A DNA stretch of 64,000 bases from Saccharothrix deserti (GCF_009769385.1 NZ_VKAB01000016.1:186001-250000), one strand, 5' to 3'; positions 32,450 to 42,111 are shown, numbered from the stretch's first letter. Made by a program: numbers and translations. Notes: generated by a model not told the origin, from the letters alone.

Positions 32450-33826
32450 TCACACGGTTTCCGGCACCTCCACCGGCCGTGGCGCGCCGCGACGGCCGCG
32501 GACGACGCCGACCACCACCACGACCGCCGCGACGAGCAGGCTCAGCAACAGCTGGGAACGGGTCCCGGCGTCGAACAGCATGCCCACCAGCAGACCCACC
32601 ATGCCGACGATCGTCGCCCACGTCAGGTACGGGTAGCCCCACATGCGCAACGTCAGCCGATCGGGCGTCTCCTGCTCCAGGCGCCGCCGCATCCGCAGCT
32701 GGGACACCGCGATGGCCAGCCACACGAACACCGCCACCGCGCCCGAGGAGTTCACCAGGAACAGGAACACCGTGTCCGGCGAGAGGTAGTTCAGCACCAC
32801 CGTCACGAAACCGACCACAGTGGACGCCAGCACCGCGGCGGTCGGCACCCCGCGCCGCGAGACCCGGCCCAACGCGGTGGGGGCCTCACCGCGGCGGGCG
32901 AGCGAGAACACCATCCGGGAGGCGGTGAACAGGCCGGAGTTCAGGCAGGACAGCACCGAGGTCAACACGACGACGTCCATGACCACCGCGGCCGAGGGCA
33001 GACCGATGGCGTCCAGCACCGCGACGTACGGGCTCTTGGCGACACCGGCGTCGTTCCACGGGATCAGCGTGACGACGACGGCGATGGAACCGATGTAGAA
33101 GACGAGGACGCGCCACACCACCGACCGCACCGCGGTGCGCACGGCCTGCACGGGGTTGGCCGACTCCCCCGCCGCGACGGTGGCGATCTCCGCGCCGAAG
33201 AAGGAGAAGACCACGACGAGCATCGCGGCGGCGACCGGACCGGTGCCGTGGGGGAAGAAGCCGCCGTGACCGGTGAGGTTGTCGAGACCCGGCGAGTCGA
33301 CGTTCGGCATCAGGCCGACGATCGCCGCCACGCCCAGGACGAGGAACACGGTGATCGCGGCGACCTTGATGCCGGCGAACCAGAACTCGAACTCGCCGAA
33401 CGACCGGACCGAGTAAAGGTTGGTCAACGTCAGCACGACCGTCAACGCGAGCGCCCACGTCCACTGCGGGACGGCGGGGACCCAGCGGTGCACGATGGCC
33501 GCGCCCGCGGTGGCCTCGATGCCGACCACGACGACCCAGAACCACCAGTACAGCCAGCCGATCGTGAACCCGGCCCACGGGCCGATGGCGCGTTCGGCGT
33601 AGGCGGAGAAGCTGCCGGTGTCCGGGTTGGCCGCGGACATCTCCCCCAGCATCCGCATCACGAGCACGACGAGCAGGCCGGCGGCGGCGTAGGAGACGAG
33701 CACACCGGGGCCCGCCGTGCCGATCGCGGCACCGCTGCCGACGAACAGCCCGGCGCCGATGACCCCGGCGATGGCGATCATGCTGAGGTGCCGTTTGCGC
33801 AGCGAGGGTTGCAGGTCCTGCGACAT
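32450..33826 (-). CDS. gabP: APC-family amino acid permease, GABA permease type
   Basis: 458 residues, GGAGGG before ATG. Twelve predicted transmembrane helices. Strong GabP-like stretches: LSMIAIAGVIGAGLFVGSG, MRMLGEMSAANPDTGSFSAY, GFTIGWLYWWFWVVVVGIEA and FSFFGAEIATVAAGESANP. It imports 4-aminobutyrate or a related amino acid with protons across the cytoplasmic membrane. The neighbouring PucR regulator and gabT on the far side support a GABA role. Confidence 0.88.
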   Translation of the reverse strand: MSQDLQPSLRKRHLSMIAIAGVIGAGLFVGSGAAIGTAGPGVLVSYAAAGLLVVLVMRMLGEMSAANPDTGSFSAYAERAIGPWAGFTIGWLYWWFWVVVVGIEATAGAAIVHRWVPAVPQWTWALALTVVLTLTNLYSVRSFGEFEFWFAGIKVAAITVFLVLGVAAIVGLMPNVDSPGLDNLTGHGGFFPHGTGPVAAAMLVVVFSFFGAEIATVAAGESANPVQAVRTAVRSVVWRVLVFYIGSIAVVVTLIPWNDAGVAKSPYVAVLDAIGLPSAAVVMDVVVLTSVLSCLNSGLFTASRMVFSLARRGEAPTALGRVSRRGVPTAAVLASTVVGFVTVVLNYLSPDTVFLFLVNSSGAVAVFVWLAIAVSQLRMRRRLEQETPDRLTLRMWGYPYLTWATIVGMVGLLVGMLFDAGTRSQLLLSLLVAAVVVVVGVVRGRRGAPRPVEVPETV

Positions 33827-33963
33827 CGGCCCTCCTTCCCGCGTTGAGAGCGACCGGTTGGTTGCCGATCAGTCTGGGAGGGCCGTCGCCGGGGTGACAG
33901 TGGACATTCCGTCGAAGTCGCGCCGGGCCGTTGTCCGAACCGGACAGTTCGGCTCGGTGCAGG

Positions 33964-35424
33964 TCAGGGCCGTGTTTCCGGCATGTCACCGGGCCGGTCC
34001 GCCGGGTCGTCGAGGAGTTGCAGGGCGAACCAGAACTCCGCCCGGGTGCCCGGCGAGTCCAGGTCCCGGCCGGTGAGTTCGGCGATCCTGCCGATGCGGT
34101 TGCGCAGGGTGTGCCGGTGCACCCCCAGCCGCGCCGCCGCCGGGTCCCACTGCCCGTGCCGGCGCAGCCACTCGGTGAGCGACACGATGAGGTCGCCGCG
34201 GCCGTTGCGATCGTGCTCGATGACCGGGGCCAGCAGCGACAGCGCGTACGCGTGCGCGGCCTCGGGGCGCAGCAGGCCGAGCATCCCGGCGCCCACCACG
34301 TCGCCGAACCGGACGAGTCCGCCGGCGTGCGCCGATTCCGCGGCCTGGACGGCCTGCCGGTGCGCGTGATCGAAGTCCCGGTAGCCGACGGGCCCCGACA
34401 CGCCGCCGCGCAGACCGGTCACCGCCTCGGCGGTCTCGCCCGAGGTCACGACGACCAGCTGGTCGTCCAGTTCGGCGCAGAACACCTCACGGCCCTCCAG
34501 CAGTTCCAGCCCACGCGCGCGGTGCTCCGCCTGACCGGTGAACACCTGCACCACGACCGGCTCGTCGGGCAGCGGCAGCAGGTCGGCGGCGAGGTCGCGG
34601 TGACCGGCCACCAGCAGGCGCAGCACCGCGCCGCGCAGCCGGCGTCGGGCCGTGTCGAGGTCGCCCGCCCGCGCGATCGTCAGCGTGAGCACCGACGCGG
34701 CGGCGGCCAGGACCTGCTGCCCCACCCGGTCCAGCGGCGCCGCGCGCCCCGCGACGAGAACGCTGCGGTTGCCCAGGACGTGGACGGCGACGTGGTCCTC
34801 GCCGAGCGTGAACCCGGCGCTGGCGACGCCGCGGCCCAGCCGGTCCAGCTCGGCCGACAGCGCGGTGACCCGGTTCGTGGCGGCGGCGGGTGCGGCGGCC
34901 AGCACCGCCCCCGACCGCTCCAGCAGCAGCACCCAGCCCTCCAGGAGCCGGGACAGGCGCCGCACGACCCGTTCCGGACCGGACAGCGCCGCGGTCGTCA
35001 GCTCCCGCTGCGCCGCGTTCGTCGCCGTGACCGTCGCGTACGCGTCCGCGGCCACGGCGGCGGACACGGCCTTGCTGATGGCGATGAACGGCGTGCGCCT
35101 CGGCACGTCGAGCAGCGGCAACCCGGCCTCGTCGGCGGCCTTGACCAGCGGCGACGGCACGGTGTCGTGGCCGAGTCCCGTCCCGAAGCCCAACCCGGCG
35201 ATACCACGGGTGACCAGCCGTGCCACGAACGTCGGGAAGTCGGTGTCCGCGTCGACCCGCAGACCGGTGGTGAGCAGCAGCTCGCCGCCCTCCAGGAACG
35301 GCGTCGGGTCGTCGAGCTCGCTGACGTGGACCCACCCGACCGGGCGGTCCAGCAGGTCGTGACCCGCGACCACCCGCAGGCCGAGCGCCCGTTCCCGCAC
35401 GAGCCCGCCGAGCGTCATCGGCAT
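33964..35424 (-). CDS. PucR-family transcriptional regulator, probable GABA-use regulator
   Basis: About 486 residues. The N-terminal PucR ligand-sensing domain runs from GHDLLDRPVGWVHVSELDDP to about 120. The C-terminal helix-turn-helix of the PucR/CdaR type is in LTEWLRRHGQWDPAAARLGV, then HRHTLRNRIGRIAEL. Between them lies a GGDEF-like/CdaR central region. It sits between gabP (same strand) and gabT (divergent), so it probably activates both in response to GABA. The start is uncertain: ATG 35424 and ATG 35418 are candidates, and GTG 35433 is also in frame. Confidence 0.85.
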   Translation of the reverse strand: MPMTLGGLVRERALGLRVVAGHDLLDRPVGWVHVSELDDPTPFLEGGELLLTTGLRVDADTDFPTFVARLVTRGIAGLGFGTGLGHDTVPSPLVKAADEAGLPLLDVPRRTPFIAISKAVSAAVAADAYATVTATNAAQRELTTAALSGPERVVRRLSRLLEGWVLLLERSGAVLAAAPAAATNRVTALSAELDRLGRGVASAGFTLGEDHVAVHVLGNRSVLVAGRAAPLDRVGQQVLAAAASVLTLTIARAGDLDTARRRLRGAVLRLLVAGHRDLAADLLPLPDEPVVVQVFTGQAEHRARGLELLEGREVFCAELDDQLVVVTSGETAEAVTGLRGGVSGPVGYRDFDHAHRQAVQAAESAHAGGLVRFGDVVGAGMLGLLRPEAAHAYALSLLAPVIEHDRNGRGDLIVSLTEWLRRHGQWDPAAARLGVHRHTLRNRIGRIAELTGRDLDSPGTRAEFWFALQLLDDPADRPGDMPETRP

Positions 35425-35514
35425 CCGCACCACCGCCGATCCGGCCAGGTTGAGGGCTCAATCTAGCCGATTACGCCATTGGGCCACCCGGCCGGCGGGG
35501 CCGATGCTGGGCCC

Positions 35515-36849
35515 ATGACCACGACAACCGCTGTGAACCGGCTGCGCACCGAGATCCCGGGGCCCGTCTCGCGCGCCCTGCAATCCCGCCGCTCGGACGC
35601 GGTGGCCGCCGGTGTCGGCAGCACGTTGCCCGCCTTCGTCGACCACGGCGCCGACGGACTGCTGGTCGACGTGGACGGCAACGAGCTGATCGACCTCGGG
35701 TCGGGCATCGCCGTCACCTCCGTCGGCAACCCGGCGCCCGCGGTGGCCGACGCCGTCCGGCGGCAGGTGGAGCGCTTCACCCACACGTGTTTCATGGTGA
35801 CGCCGTACGAGGAGTACGTGGCGGTGTGCGAGCAGCTCAACGCCCTCACCCCCGGCGACCACGCCAAGAAGTCGGCGCTGTTCAACTCGGGCGCCGAGGC
35901 GGTGGAGAACGCGGTGAAGATCGCCCGGCACGCGACCGGCCGTCCCGCGGTCGTGGTGTTCGACCACGCCTACCACGGGCGCACCAACCTGACGATGGCG
36001 CTGACGGCGAAGAACATGCCGTACAAGCACCGCTTCGGCCCGTTCGCGGGCGAGGTCCACCGGGTGCCGATGTCCTACCCGTTCCGCGACCCGGCCGGGA
36101 TGACCGGGCCGCAGGCGGCGGAGCGCGCGACGAGCCGGATCGAGCAGCAGGTCGGCGCGGAGAACGTGGCGGCCGTGCTGATCGAGCCGATCCAGGGCGA
36201 GGGCGGGTTCGTGGTGCCCGCGCCGGGCTTCCTGCGCGCGCTGGCCGACTGGTGCGCCGCGAACGACGTGCTGCTGGTGGCCGACGAGATCCAGACCGGG
36301 TTCTGCCGCACCGGCGCGTGGTTCGCCGCCGAGCACGAGGGTGTGGTGCCGGACCTGATCACCACCGCGAAGGGCATGGCGGGCGGTCTGCCGCTGGCCG
36401 CGGTGACCGGTCGGGCCGACGTGATGGACGCGGTGCACGCCGGTGGGCTGGGCGGCACGTACGGGGGCAACCCGGTCGCCGCCGTGGCCGCGCTGGCGGC
36501 GATCGACACCATGCGGTCGCGCGACCTGGCCGGTGCGGCGGCACGCATCGAGGCGTTCGCCGTGGCACGGCTGCGTGCGCTCGCCGAGGTCACGAACGTC
36601 ATCGGCGACGTGCGCGGTCGTGGCGCCATGCTCGCCGTCGAGTTCGTCCGGCCCGGCTCGACGGAGCCCGACGCGGACCTCACCGCACGGGTCGCCGCCG
36701 CGTGCCACCGGGCGGGGGTGGTCGTGCTGACCTGCGGGACCTACGGGAACGTCATCCGGTTGCTGCCGCCGCTGGTGATCCCGGACGCGCTGCTGGACGA
36801 GGGACTTGCCGTGCTGGAGCGTGCCGTGCTGGAGGAAGCACGTCGCTGA
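35515..36849 (+). CDS. gabT: 4-aminobutyrate aminotransferase
   Basis: 444 residues. Class III PLP aminotransferase: PLP lysine in LITTAKGMAGGLPLAAVTG, aspartate in LLVADEIQTGFCRTG, LFNSGAEAVENAVKIAR for the phosphate cradle and FDHAYHGRTNLTMALTAK. It transfers the amino group of GABA to 2-oxoglutarate, giving succinic semialdehyde. The gabD partner is not in the window. Divergent from the PucR regulator, with about 90 bp between starts. Confidence 0.93.
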   Translation: MTTTTAVNRLRTEIPGPVSRALQSRRSDAVAAGVGSTLPAFVDHGADGLLVDVDGNELIDLGSGIAVTSVGNPAPAVADAVRRQVERFTHTCFMVTPYEEYVAVCEQLNALTPGDHAKKSALFNSGAEAVENAVKIARHATGRPAVVVFDHAYHGRTNLTMALTAKNMPYKHRFGPFAGEVHRVPMSYPFRDPAGMTGPQAAERATSRIEQQVGAENVAAVLIEPIQGEGGFVVPAPGFLRALADWCAANDVLLVADEIQTGFCRTGAWFAAEHEGVVPDLITTAKGMAGGLPLAAVTGRADVMDAVHAGGLGGTYGGNPVAAVAALAAIDTMRSRDLAGAAARIEAFAVARLRALAEVTNVIGDVRGRGAMLAVEFVRPGSTEPDADLTARVAAACHRAGVVVLTCGTYGNVIRLLPPLVIPDALLDEGLAVLERAVLEEARR

Positions 36850-36915
36850 CCACTTCCGCGGTGTCCTCATCGCACCTGTTCACCTGGCGCTTCCCTGTTG
36901 TCCATTGGCGCAGGT

Positions 36916-36921
36916 TAGACA
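36916..36921 (+). promoter_or_regulatory. Leaderless -10 element (TAGACA)
   Basis: TAGACA followed by 7 nt and GTG 36929. There is no ribosome site before this GTG, matching the other leaderless starts in the window. The last base deviates from TANNNT. Confidence 0.4.
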
Positions 36922-36928
36922 TTGCGCC

Positions 36929-38488
36929 GTGACGACCTCCATGGGTAGGCGGCAGTTCCTCGCCGCGGTTTCGACTGTGGCCGGGGCGGCCGCGTTGTCC
37001 CAGGTGCCCGCCGACCGCGCGGCCGGGTCACCGCGGCCCGGCGGCGGGAACCACCCGTTCCGGCTCGGCGTCGCCAGCGGGGATCCGACGTCGACGGGCG
37101 CCGTGCTGTGGACGCGGCTCGTACCGGAGCCGTTCGAGCCCGGCGGGGGTATGCCGCGCACCAAGGTGCCGGTCGAGTGGCAGGTCGCCAAGGACGAGGG
37201 GTTCCGCCGGATCGCCGCCAGTGGCATCGCGTGGGCGGTGCCGGAGCTGGCGCACTCCGTCCACGTCGAGGTCGACGGCCTGGCGCCGGACCGGGAGTGG
37301 TTCTACCGCTTCCGGTACCGCGACGACGTCTCACCGGTCGGGCGCACGCGCACCGCGCCCGTTCCCGGCGCCTCCGGGGGCTCGCTGGCCTTCGCGTTCG
37401 CCTCGTGCCAGGACTGGGCGAGCGGCTACTACCCGTCGTACCAGCACATGGCCCGCGACGACCTCGATCTCGTGGTGCACCTGGGCGACTACGTCTACGA
37501 GGGCGGCATCCCCGCGGACGGCGGCTACCGGCGAACCAGCACGCCGGACGTGCTGAGGTCGGCGCCGCAGGATCTGGAACGCTGGCGGATGCAGTACGCC
37601 CTCTACAAGAGCGACCCGGATCTCCAGCTGGCGCACGCCCGGTTCCCGTGGGCCGTCACGTGGGACGACCACGAGGTCAAGAACGACTACGCGGGCACGC
37701 GTCAGGAGCACGCGGGCGACATCACCGCGTTGCGGGCCGCGGCATATCAGGCGTGGTACGAACACCAGCCCGTTCGCCTGGCCGCGTTCGACGAGGCACG
37801 GATCTACCGACGTCTGCACTGGGGCAGGCTCGCGCAGCTGGACATCGTCGACGGCAGGCAGTACCGAAGCGTGCCGCCCTGCGGTTGGGGTGAGGCCGAC
37901 GCGTGCACCGGCGGCTACGACCCGAACGTGACGATGCTCGGCTTCCCGCAGGAGAAGTGGCTCTTCGACGGGCTGGCCGCTTCGCGCGCGCGGTGGAACA
38001 TCCTGGGCAGCAACGTGATGCTGGGCCGCCTCGACCACGACGGCGCGACCGGCAACCGGTTGTGGCACGACGCGTGGGACGGCTACCCGGCCGCTCGCAA
38101 CCGGCTGACCGAGACCTGGGTCCGGCACCGGGTCGACAACCCGGTCGTGGTCACCGGGGACTGGCACTCGACGTTCGTCAACGACATCCACCGGGACTTC
38201 GACCGGCCCTCGTCGCCGGTCGTCGGCACCGAGTTCGTCGGCACGTCGATCTCGTCCAATGGGGACGGTGAGGTGTACGGGCCGTACTACGGTCCGATGA
38301 TCAAGCACAACCCCCACATCAAGTTCTTCGACGGCGACCGCCGAGGTTACGTCCGCTGCCAGGTGGACGGTTCGCAGCTGCGCGCCGATCTCAGGACCGT
38401 CTCGACCGTCAGCCGCCGTGACGCCCCGGAATCGGTTTTCGCGTCGTTCGTCGTCGAGTCGGGCAGGCCTGGCGCGCACCAGGTGTGA
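36929..38488 (+). CDS. phoD: PhoD-family alkaline phosphatase/phosphodiesterase, Tat-exported
   Basis: 519 residues. Tat signal MGRRQFLAAVSTVAGAAALS. The N-terminal PhoD domain (FRLGVASGDPTSTGAVLWTR) is followed by the metallophosphatase domain: FAFASCQDWASGYYPSYQHM, LVVHLGDYVYEGG, VTWDDHEVKNDYAG, ILGSNVMLG, VVTGDWHSTFVNDI. The Asp/Asn/His ligands for Ca and Fe are present. It hydrolyses phosphomono- and diesters outside the cell. GTG 36929 is chosen because of a TAGACA box 7 nt upstream; ATG 36941 is an alternative. No Pho box was identified. Confidence 0.93.
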   Translation: MTTSMGRRQFLAAVSTVAGAAALSQVPADRAAGSPRPGGGNHPFRLGVASGDPTSTGAVLWTRLVPEPFEPGGGMPRTKVPVEWQVAKDEGFRRIAASGIAWAVPELAHSVHVEVDGLAPDREWFYRFRYRDDVSPVGRTRTAPVPGASGGSLAFAFASCQDWASGYYPSYQHMARDDLDLVVHLGDYVYEGGIPADGGYRRTSTPDVLRSAPQDLERWRMQYALYKSDPDLQLAHARFPWAVTWDDHEVKNDYAGTRQEHAGDITALRAAAYQAWYEHQPVRLAAFDEARIYRRLHWGRLAQLDIVDGRQYRSVPPCGWGEADACTGGYDPNVTMLGFPQEKWLFDGLAASRARWNILGSNVMLGRLDHDGATGNRLWHDAWDGYPAARNRLTETWVRHRVDNPVVVTGDWHSTFVNDIHRDFDRPSSPVVGTEFVGTSISSNGDGEVYGPYYGPMIKHNPHIKFFDGDRRGYVRCQVDGSQLRADLRTVSTVSRRDAPESVFASFVVESGRPGAHQV

Positions 38489-38511
38489 GCGGTGCGCCGC
38501 CGGCCCTGCGG

Positions 38512-38532
38512 GCGGTCACCGTGGGTGACCGC
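38512..38532. terminator. Short hairpin terminator
   Basis: Perfect 9-bp stem gcggtcacc / ggtgaccgc with a 3-nt loop, 23 nt after phoD and 39 nt before the end of the convergent gene. Confidence 0.6.
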
Positions 38533-38571
38533 GCTGCGGCTCGGTGGCCGACGGCGCGTGCCGGTGGCCGC

Positions 38572-38868
38572 CTAGACCAGTTCCTCCCGGTTCACGTCCA
38601 GGTTGCGGAACTGGACCGGGCCGTCACAGAGCGCGGCCATCTCCTTGGCGAACCGGTCGGTCTCGGGCCGGTTGGAGTTGCGCATCGCCTCCTCGTAGGA
38701 GGGGAACTCGACGATCGAGATGTAGCGGTTCGGGCGGTCGTGGTCGGCGGTCAGCACCGTCCTCGTCACGGTCGACTCGTCGCCGCTCTCCTCGCGCCAG
38801 CGGTCCAGCAGGCGGCTGATCTCCTCGGGCTTGTGGGTCTCGTACTCGATCAGCTGGATGAACTTCAT
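38572..38868 (-). CDS. Conserved small alpha/beta-barrel protein (ABM/EthD-like)
   Basis: 98 residues; GGGAG lies 6-7 nt before ATG. MKFIQLIEYETHKPEEISRL and RYISIVEFPSYEEAMRNSNR match the ferredoxin-like dimeric alpha/beta-barrel family (ABM, EthD, DUF-type proteins). No catalytic residue is diagnostic. It stands alone. Widespread in actinomycetes, with unknown role. Confidence 0.8.
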   Translation of the reverse strand: MKFIQLIEYETHKPEEISRLLDRWREESGDESTVTRTVLTADHDRPNRYISIVEFPSYEEAMRNSNRPETDRFAKEMAALCDGPVQFRNLDVNREELV

Positions 38869-39052
38869 GACCGTCTCCCGTCCGCGGTGGACCCCCTCGA
38901 CCCATCAGGGTGCGCCTTCCGGCTCAAGGTCGCACCTACGGCGCCCGAACGGGCTCGCGTCCCGGCGAACGTGACCGCCGGCCGGCCGCCGCGCTGTCGG
39001 TCCGAAGTGGACTAGCCGGAGTGGCGAAGTCGTCACCCTGCGTTGGTGTCCT

Positions 39053-39667
39053 TCATCGAAGCTCGGTACTGCCACTCGGCCCCTGGACTCGGACGACGAG
39101 CGCGGGCTTCGGCGCCGGACGGACCTCCACCCGGGCGCCGAGGGCGTGCAGCGGCCCCGTGACCGACGCCGGGTCCGGATGCTCTACGTGCAGGGACTCC
39201 AGAACGAGCCCCGCGGGTGCCGAGGCCGCCGGGTGTGGGGTGTCGCCCCAGCTGATCAGGAACGGGATGACGCCGGCGGTCAGCGCATTGCGCGTGAGGT
39301 GCCATCGCAGCAGGGTGCCGGTCGGTGCGGATCGGTGGCCCTCGATCACGTCGCCCGGGTCGAAGCCGTCGGCGCGGGCTTTGCCGAGAGCGTCCGCGAT
39401 GTCGTCGCAACCGAGAGCCCAACCCACCAGGCCGCCGCGGGTGACGCCGTCGACGCCGTACGGCCGCGGACCGGCGGGTTCGGGTTGGTCGGGATCAGGG
39501 GCGACGATCTCCAGATACGTCTCGGGCCCCAGGGCGAGCAGCTTGTTGTGAGTGCCTTGGCCAGGGTGCTGTCCGCCGCCGGCCGCGTGAACACCAAGGC
39601 GCGTCCCGAGGTCGGCCACCGCGGCCTCGAGATCCGGTGCGGCGTAGATGATGTGGTCGATTCGCAT
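39053..39667 (-). CDS. VOC-family protein (glyoxalase-like domain)
   Basis: 204 residues, with GAGGG before ATG. N-terminal MRIDHIIYAAPDLEAAVADL and THNKLLALGPETYLEIVAPD are the first beta-alpha-beta-beta-beta unit, with metal-type His4 and Glu near 54. The second half (GLVLESLHVEHPDPASVTG) forms the weaker second unit, so it resembles the Glyoxalase_3 type. Substrate unknown. Confidence 0.82.
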   Translation of the reverse strand: MRIDHIIYAAPDLEAAVADLGTRLGVHAAGGGQHPGQGTHNKLLALGPETYLEIVAPDPDQPEPAGPRPYGVDGVTRGGLVGWALGCDDIADALGKARADGFDPGDVIEGHRSAPTGTLLRWHLTRNALTAGVIPFLISWGDTPHPAASAPAGLVLESLHVEHPDPASVTGPLHALGARVEVRPAPKPALVVRVQGPSGSTELR

Positions 39668-39738
39668 GGAAAACCCTCACGGTTCGCTACCGTGAGGCGA
39701 CCCTACCGTCCACCGGTGAGCGGACATCCGGGAAAGCG

Positions 39739-40018
39739 TCAGCCGAGGATCGCCGCCGCTTCGAACACCCGTTCCAGAGCGCTGGACCGGCTCGATGCCG
39801 CCTTCTCGCCGTTCGACGAGTGGACCCCGCCGTTCACGGGACCGCGCACCCGGTGGACCGCGGTGTCGCCGGGCAGCGGCGACGAGTCCGACCTTCCCGG
39901 AGGTCGACGGCGCCTTGGTGTACTCGTCGTGCACCAGGATTTCGAGCGCGGCGACCACCATGCCGGTGTCGCTGTAGAGGGCGCTGAAGACCCAGCGGTC
40001 CAGGTCGTCGCCGCGCAT
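39739..40018 (-). pseudogene. Frameshifted small gene of unknown function
   Basis: Start ATG 40018 has an excellent ribosome site (AGAGGAG, 5-nt spacing). The first 45 codons (MRGDDLDRWVFSALYSDTGM, ALEILVHDEYTKAP) have strong G/C third positions. From about 39880 the G/C-third-position pattern moves to another frame that reads SSPLPGDTAVHRVRGPVNGG, then SALERVFEAAAILG, and stops at 39739. The first frame becomes arginine-rich and irregular. I read this as one gene of about 93 codons with a single-base indel. I do not recognise the family. Confidence 0.5.
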
Positions 40019-40063
40019 GGAGCTCCTCTTCCACGGTGCTGTCCGGATCGACTCGGGGGTGTG

Positions 40064-40924
40064 TCACACGTCGCGGCGGGTGATGGCGAAGGCGGCCGCG
40101 CCGAGCGCCGCCGCGACCCACGCGGCGAGGACCGCGACTCCGGCGCCCGCGCTGAGGGTGCTGTCCCCCGCGGACATCACGGTGGTGAACGACGATGCGG
40201 CGGAACTGGGGAGGAACCGCAGGACAGTGTCCCAACTGTCGGGCAACAACGCCCCGGCCACGGTGGGCAGGACCATGATCCCGCCGACCACGGCGCCGAT
40301 GCTGCCCGCCGTGCTGCGCAGCAGGATGCCCAGGCCCAGGCCGAGCAGGGCGATCGCGGTGACGTACCCGGCCATGCCGAGCACCGACCTCAGCACACCG
40401 TCGTCGGTGAGGGCCACGGTGGCGGCGTCACTGGCGGACAGGATGCCCATGCCCGCGCCGAACGCGCCCATGACGCCGATCAGCGCCGTCGGGATCACCA
40501 CGGCCGCGAGGACGATCGCCTTGGCCGCGACGACCTGCCAACGCCGTGGCACGGCCGCCACCGTGGCGGAGATCATCCGCGAGCTGTACTCGCGGGCGCC
40601 GGCCAGGGAACCCAGCACACCGATCAGGAGCACCGCGAAGTCGGCTCCGGCCAGGACGGTCGAGAGAGGACCGCCGCCGCCGAGCGGGCCGCCGCCGTCC
40701 CCCGGCGCCGCAACGGACCCGGTCGACACGGCCGCGGACAGCGAGCCGAGGCCGATCATCACCAGGACGACGGTGGCCATGCCGATCCAGGTGCTGCGCA
40801 GGCTGCGGATCTTGATCCACTCCGAGTGGATCGCCCGGCCCAGGGTCTGGCGGTGCGCGGTGGTGGGGGTGGCGGTCGAAGTCGTCTCCGCCGGACGGGG
40901 CGGCATCTCCAGTGTGGTGGTCAT
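40064..40924 (-). CDS. ABC-2 type transporter permease
   Basis: 286 residues; ATG overlaps the ATPase stop (TGATG). The N-terminal 25 residues are Thr/Pro-rich and cytoplasmic, followed by HSEWIKIRSLRSTWIGMATV, the usual entry into the first helix. Six transmembrane segments, with AREYSSRMISATVAAVPRRW as the coupling loop after helix 2. It exports an unknown substrate with the ATPase encoded upstream. Divergent from a two-component system that may control it. Confidence 0.88.
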   Translation of the reverse strand: MTTTLEMPPRPAETTSTATPTTAHRQTLGRAIHSEWIKIRSLRSTWIGMATVVLVMIGLGSLSAAVSTGSVAAPGDGGGPLGGGGPLSTVLAGADFAVLLIGVLGSLAGAREYSSRMISATVAAVPRRWQVVAAKAIVLAAVVIPTALIGVMGAFGAGMGILSASDAATVALTDDGVLRSVLGMAGYVTAIALLGLGLGILLRSTAGSIGAVVGGIMVLPTVAGALLPDSWDTVLRFLPSSAASSFTTVMSAGDSTLSAGAGVAVLAAWVAAALGAAAFAITRRDV

Positions 40925-41904
40925 CAGGCGGCCTTCGTGGTGTCGTCGGTGGCGGGGCGCGCGGTGCGAGCGGTGCGATCGGTGCGAGCGGGGTGCTGGG
41001 CGGTCGCGGTGAACTCGACCCGGTCTCGGGTGAGTTCGAGGTACGCGGACTCCAGCGAGGCCGTGACGGGGGTCAGCTCGTGGATCCTGAGTCCGTGTTC
41101 GGCGGCGACATCGCCGATCTCGGCCGCCGTCAGGTCCCGCACCTCGAACCGGCCCGGCTCCCGGGTGGTCAGGACGACCCCGTCCCCGGTGAGCAGCCGC
41201 GCCAGCGCGCCGGCGTCCGGCGAGGCGACGACGACCCTGCTGCCGCCCGAGGACTCCTCGATGAAGCCCTCGATCGAGGTGTCGGCCAGGATGCGGCCCT
41301 GGCCGATGACCAGCAGGTGGTCGGCGACCAGCTGCATCTCGCTCATGAGGTGGGAGGACAGCAGCACCGTGCGGCCCTCGTCCGCGAGTTCGGTGAGCAG
41401 GGCGCGGATCCACTGGATGCCGTCGAGGTCGAGACCGTTGACGGGTTCGTCGAGGATCAGGACTTCCGGGTCGGCCAGCAACGCGGCGGCGATGCCGAGG
41501 CGCTGCCCCATGCCGAGCGAGAACGAACCCGCCGACTTGTGCGCGACCTCGGTAAGGCCGACCGAGGCCAGTACCTCGTCCACCCGTCGCTTGCCGATGC
41601 CCACCGTGGCGCCGAGCGCGAGCAGGTGGTTGCGGGCGGTGCGTCCGCCGTCGGCCGCTTTGGCGTCGAGCAGCGCGCCGACCTCGGCGAGGGGTGCGCG
41701 GGACGCGGCATAGGGCCTCCCGTTGACCAGCGCGGTGCCGGAGGTCGGCCGGTCGAGGCCGACGATCATCCGCATGGTGGTGGACTTGCCCGCCCCGTTG
41801 GGTCCGAGGAAGCCGGTGACGACACCGGGCCGGACCGTGGCGCTGATGCCGTCCACGGCCACCTTGTCGCCGTACTTCTTGGTGAGTTGCTGGAGTTCGA
41901 TCAT
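40924..41904 (-). CDS. ABC transporter ATPase (drug/lipid exporter type)
   Basis: 326 residues. Walker A GFLGPNGAGKSTTMRMIV, Q-loop near LLDAKAADG, signature SFSLGMGQRLGIAAALL, Walker B VLILDEPVNGLDLDG, switch His in LLSSHLMSEM. The signature SLGMGQR is the variant common in BcrA/CcmA-like exporters. The C-terminal 80 residues form a regulatory domain, and the last 25 are Thr/Ala/Arg-rich and low complexity. First gene of a two-gene operon. Confidence 0.92.
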   Translation of the reverse strand: MIELQQLTKKYGDKVAVDGISATVRPGVVTGFLGPNGAGKSTTMRMIVGLDRPTSGTALVNGRPYAASRAPLAEVGALLDAKAADGGRTARNHLLALGATVGIGKRRVDEVLASVGLTEVAHKSAGSFSLGMGQRLGIAAALLADPEVLILDEPVNGLDLDGIQWIRALLTELADEGRTVLLSSHLMSEMQLVADHLLVIGQGRILADTSIEGFIEESSGGSRVVVASPDAGALARLLTGDGVVLTTREPGRFEVRDLTAAEIGDVAAEHGLRIHELTPVTASLESAYLELTRDRVEFTATAQHPARTDRTARTARPATDDTTKAA

Positions 41905-42098
41905 CCTGGTCCTCGCGGTTGTGCCGGCGGCGTTGTTCCGCCGCGGTAGCGCTTGACGGCCTCAACGATGCTCGACAGGGCGGCTCGTCCGCGTCGTCCG
42001 GCGGCAGACAGCTGCGACAATCGGAGTACTGCGTTCGTGGTAGGTCGGCGGTGCCGCGCTTACCGTCGCTGGAGGACGTGTCCGCCGGCTCGAATGCC

Positions 42099-42104
42099 TA
42101 GCGT
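42099..42104 (+). promoter_or_regulatory. Leaderless -10 element (TAGCGT)
   Basis: TAGCGT followed by 7 nt and ATG 42112, with no Shine-Dalgarno sequence. Same layout as at 19949 and 61752. Confidence 0.5.
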
Positions 42105-42111
42105 GATCCGC

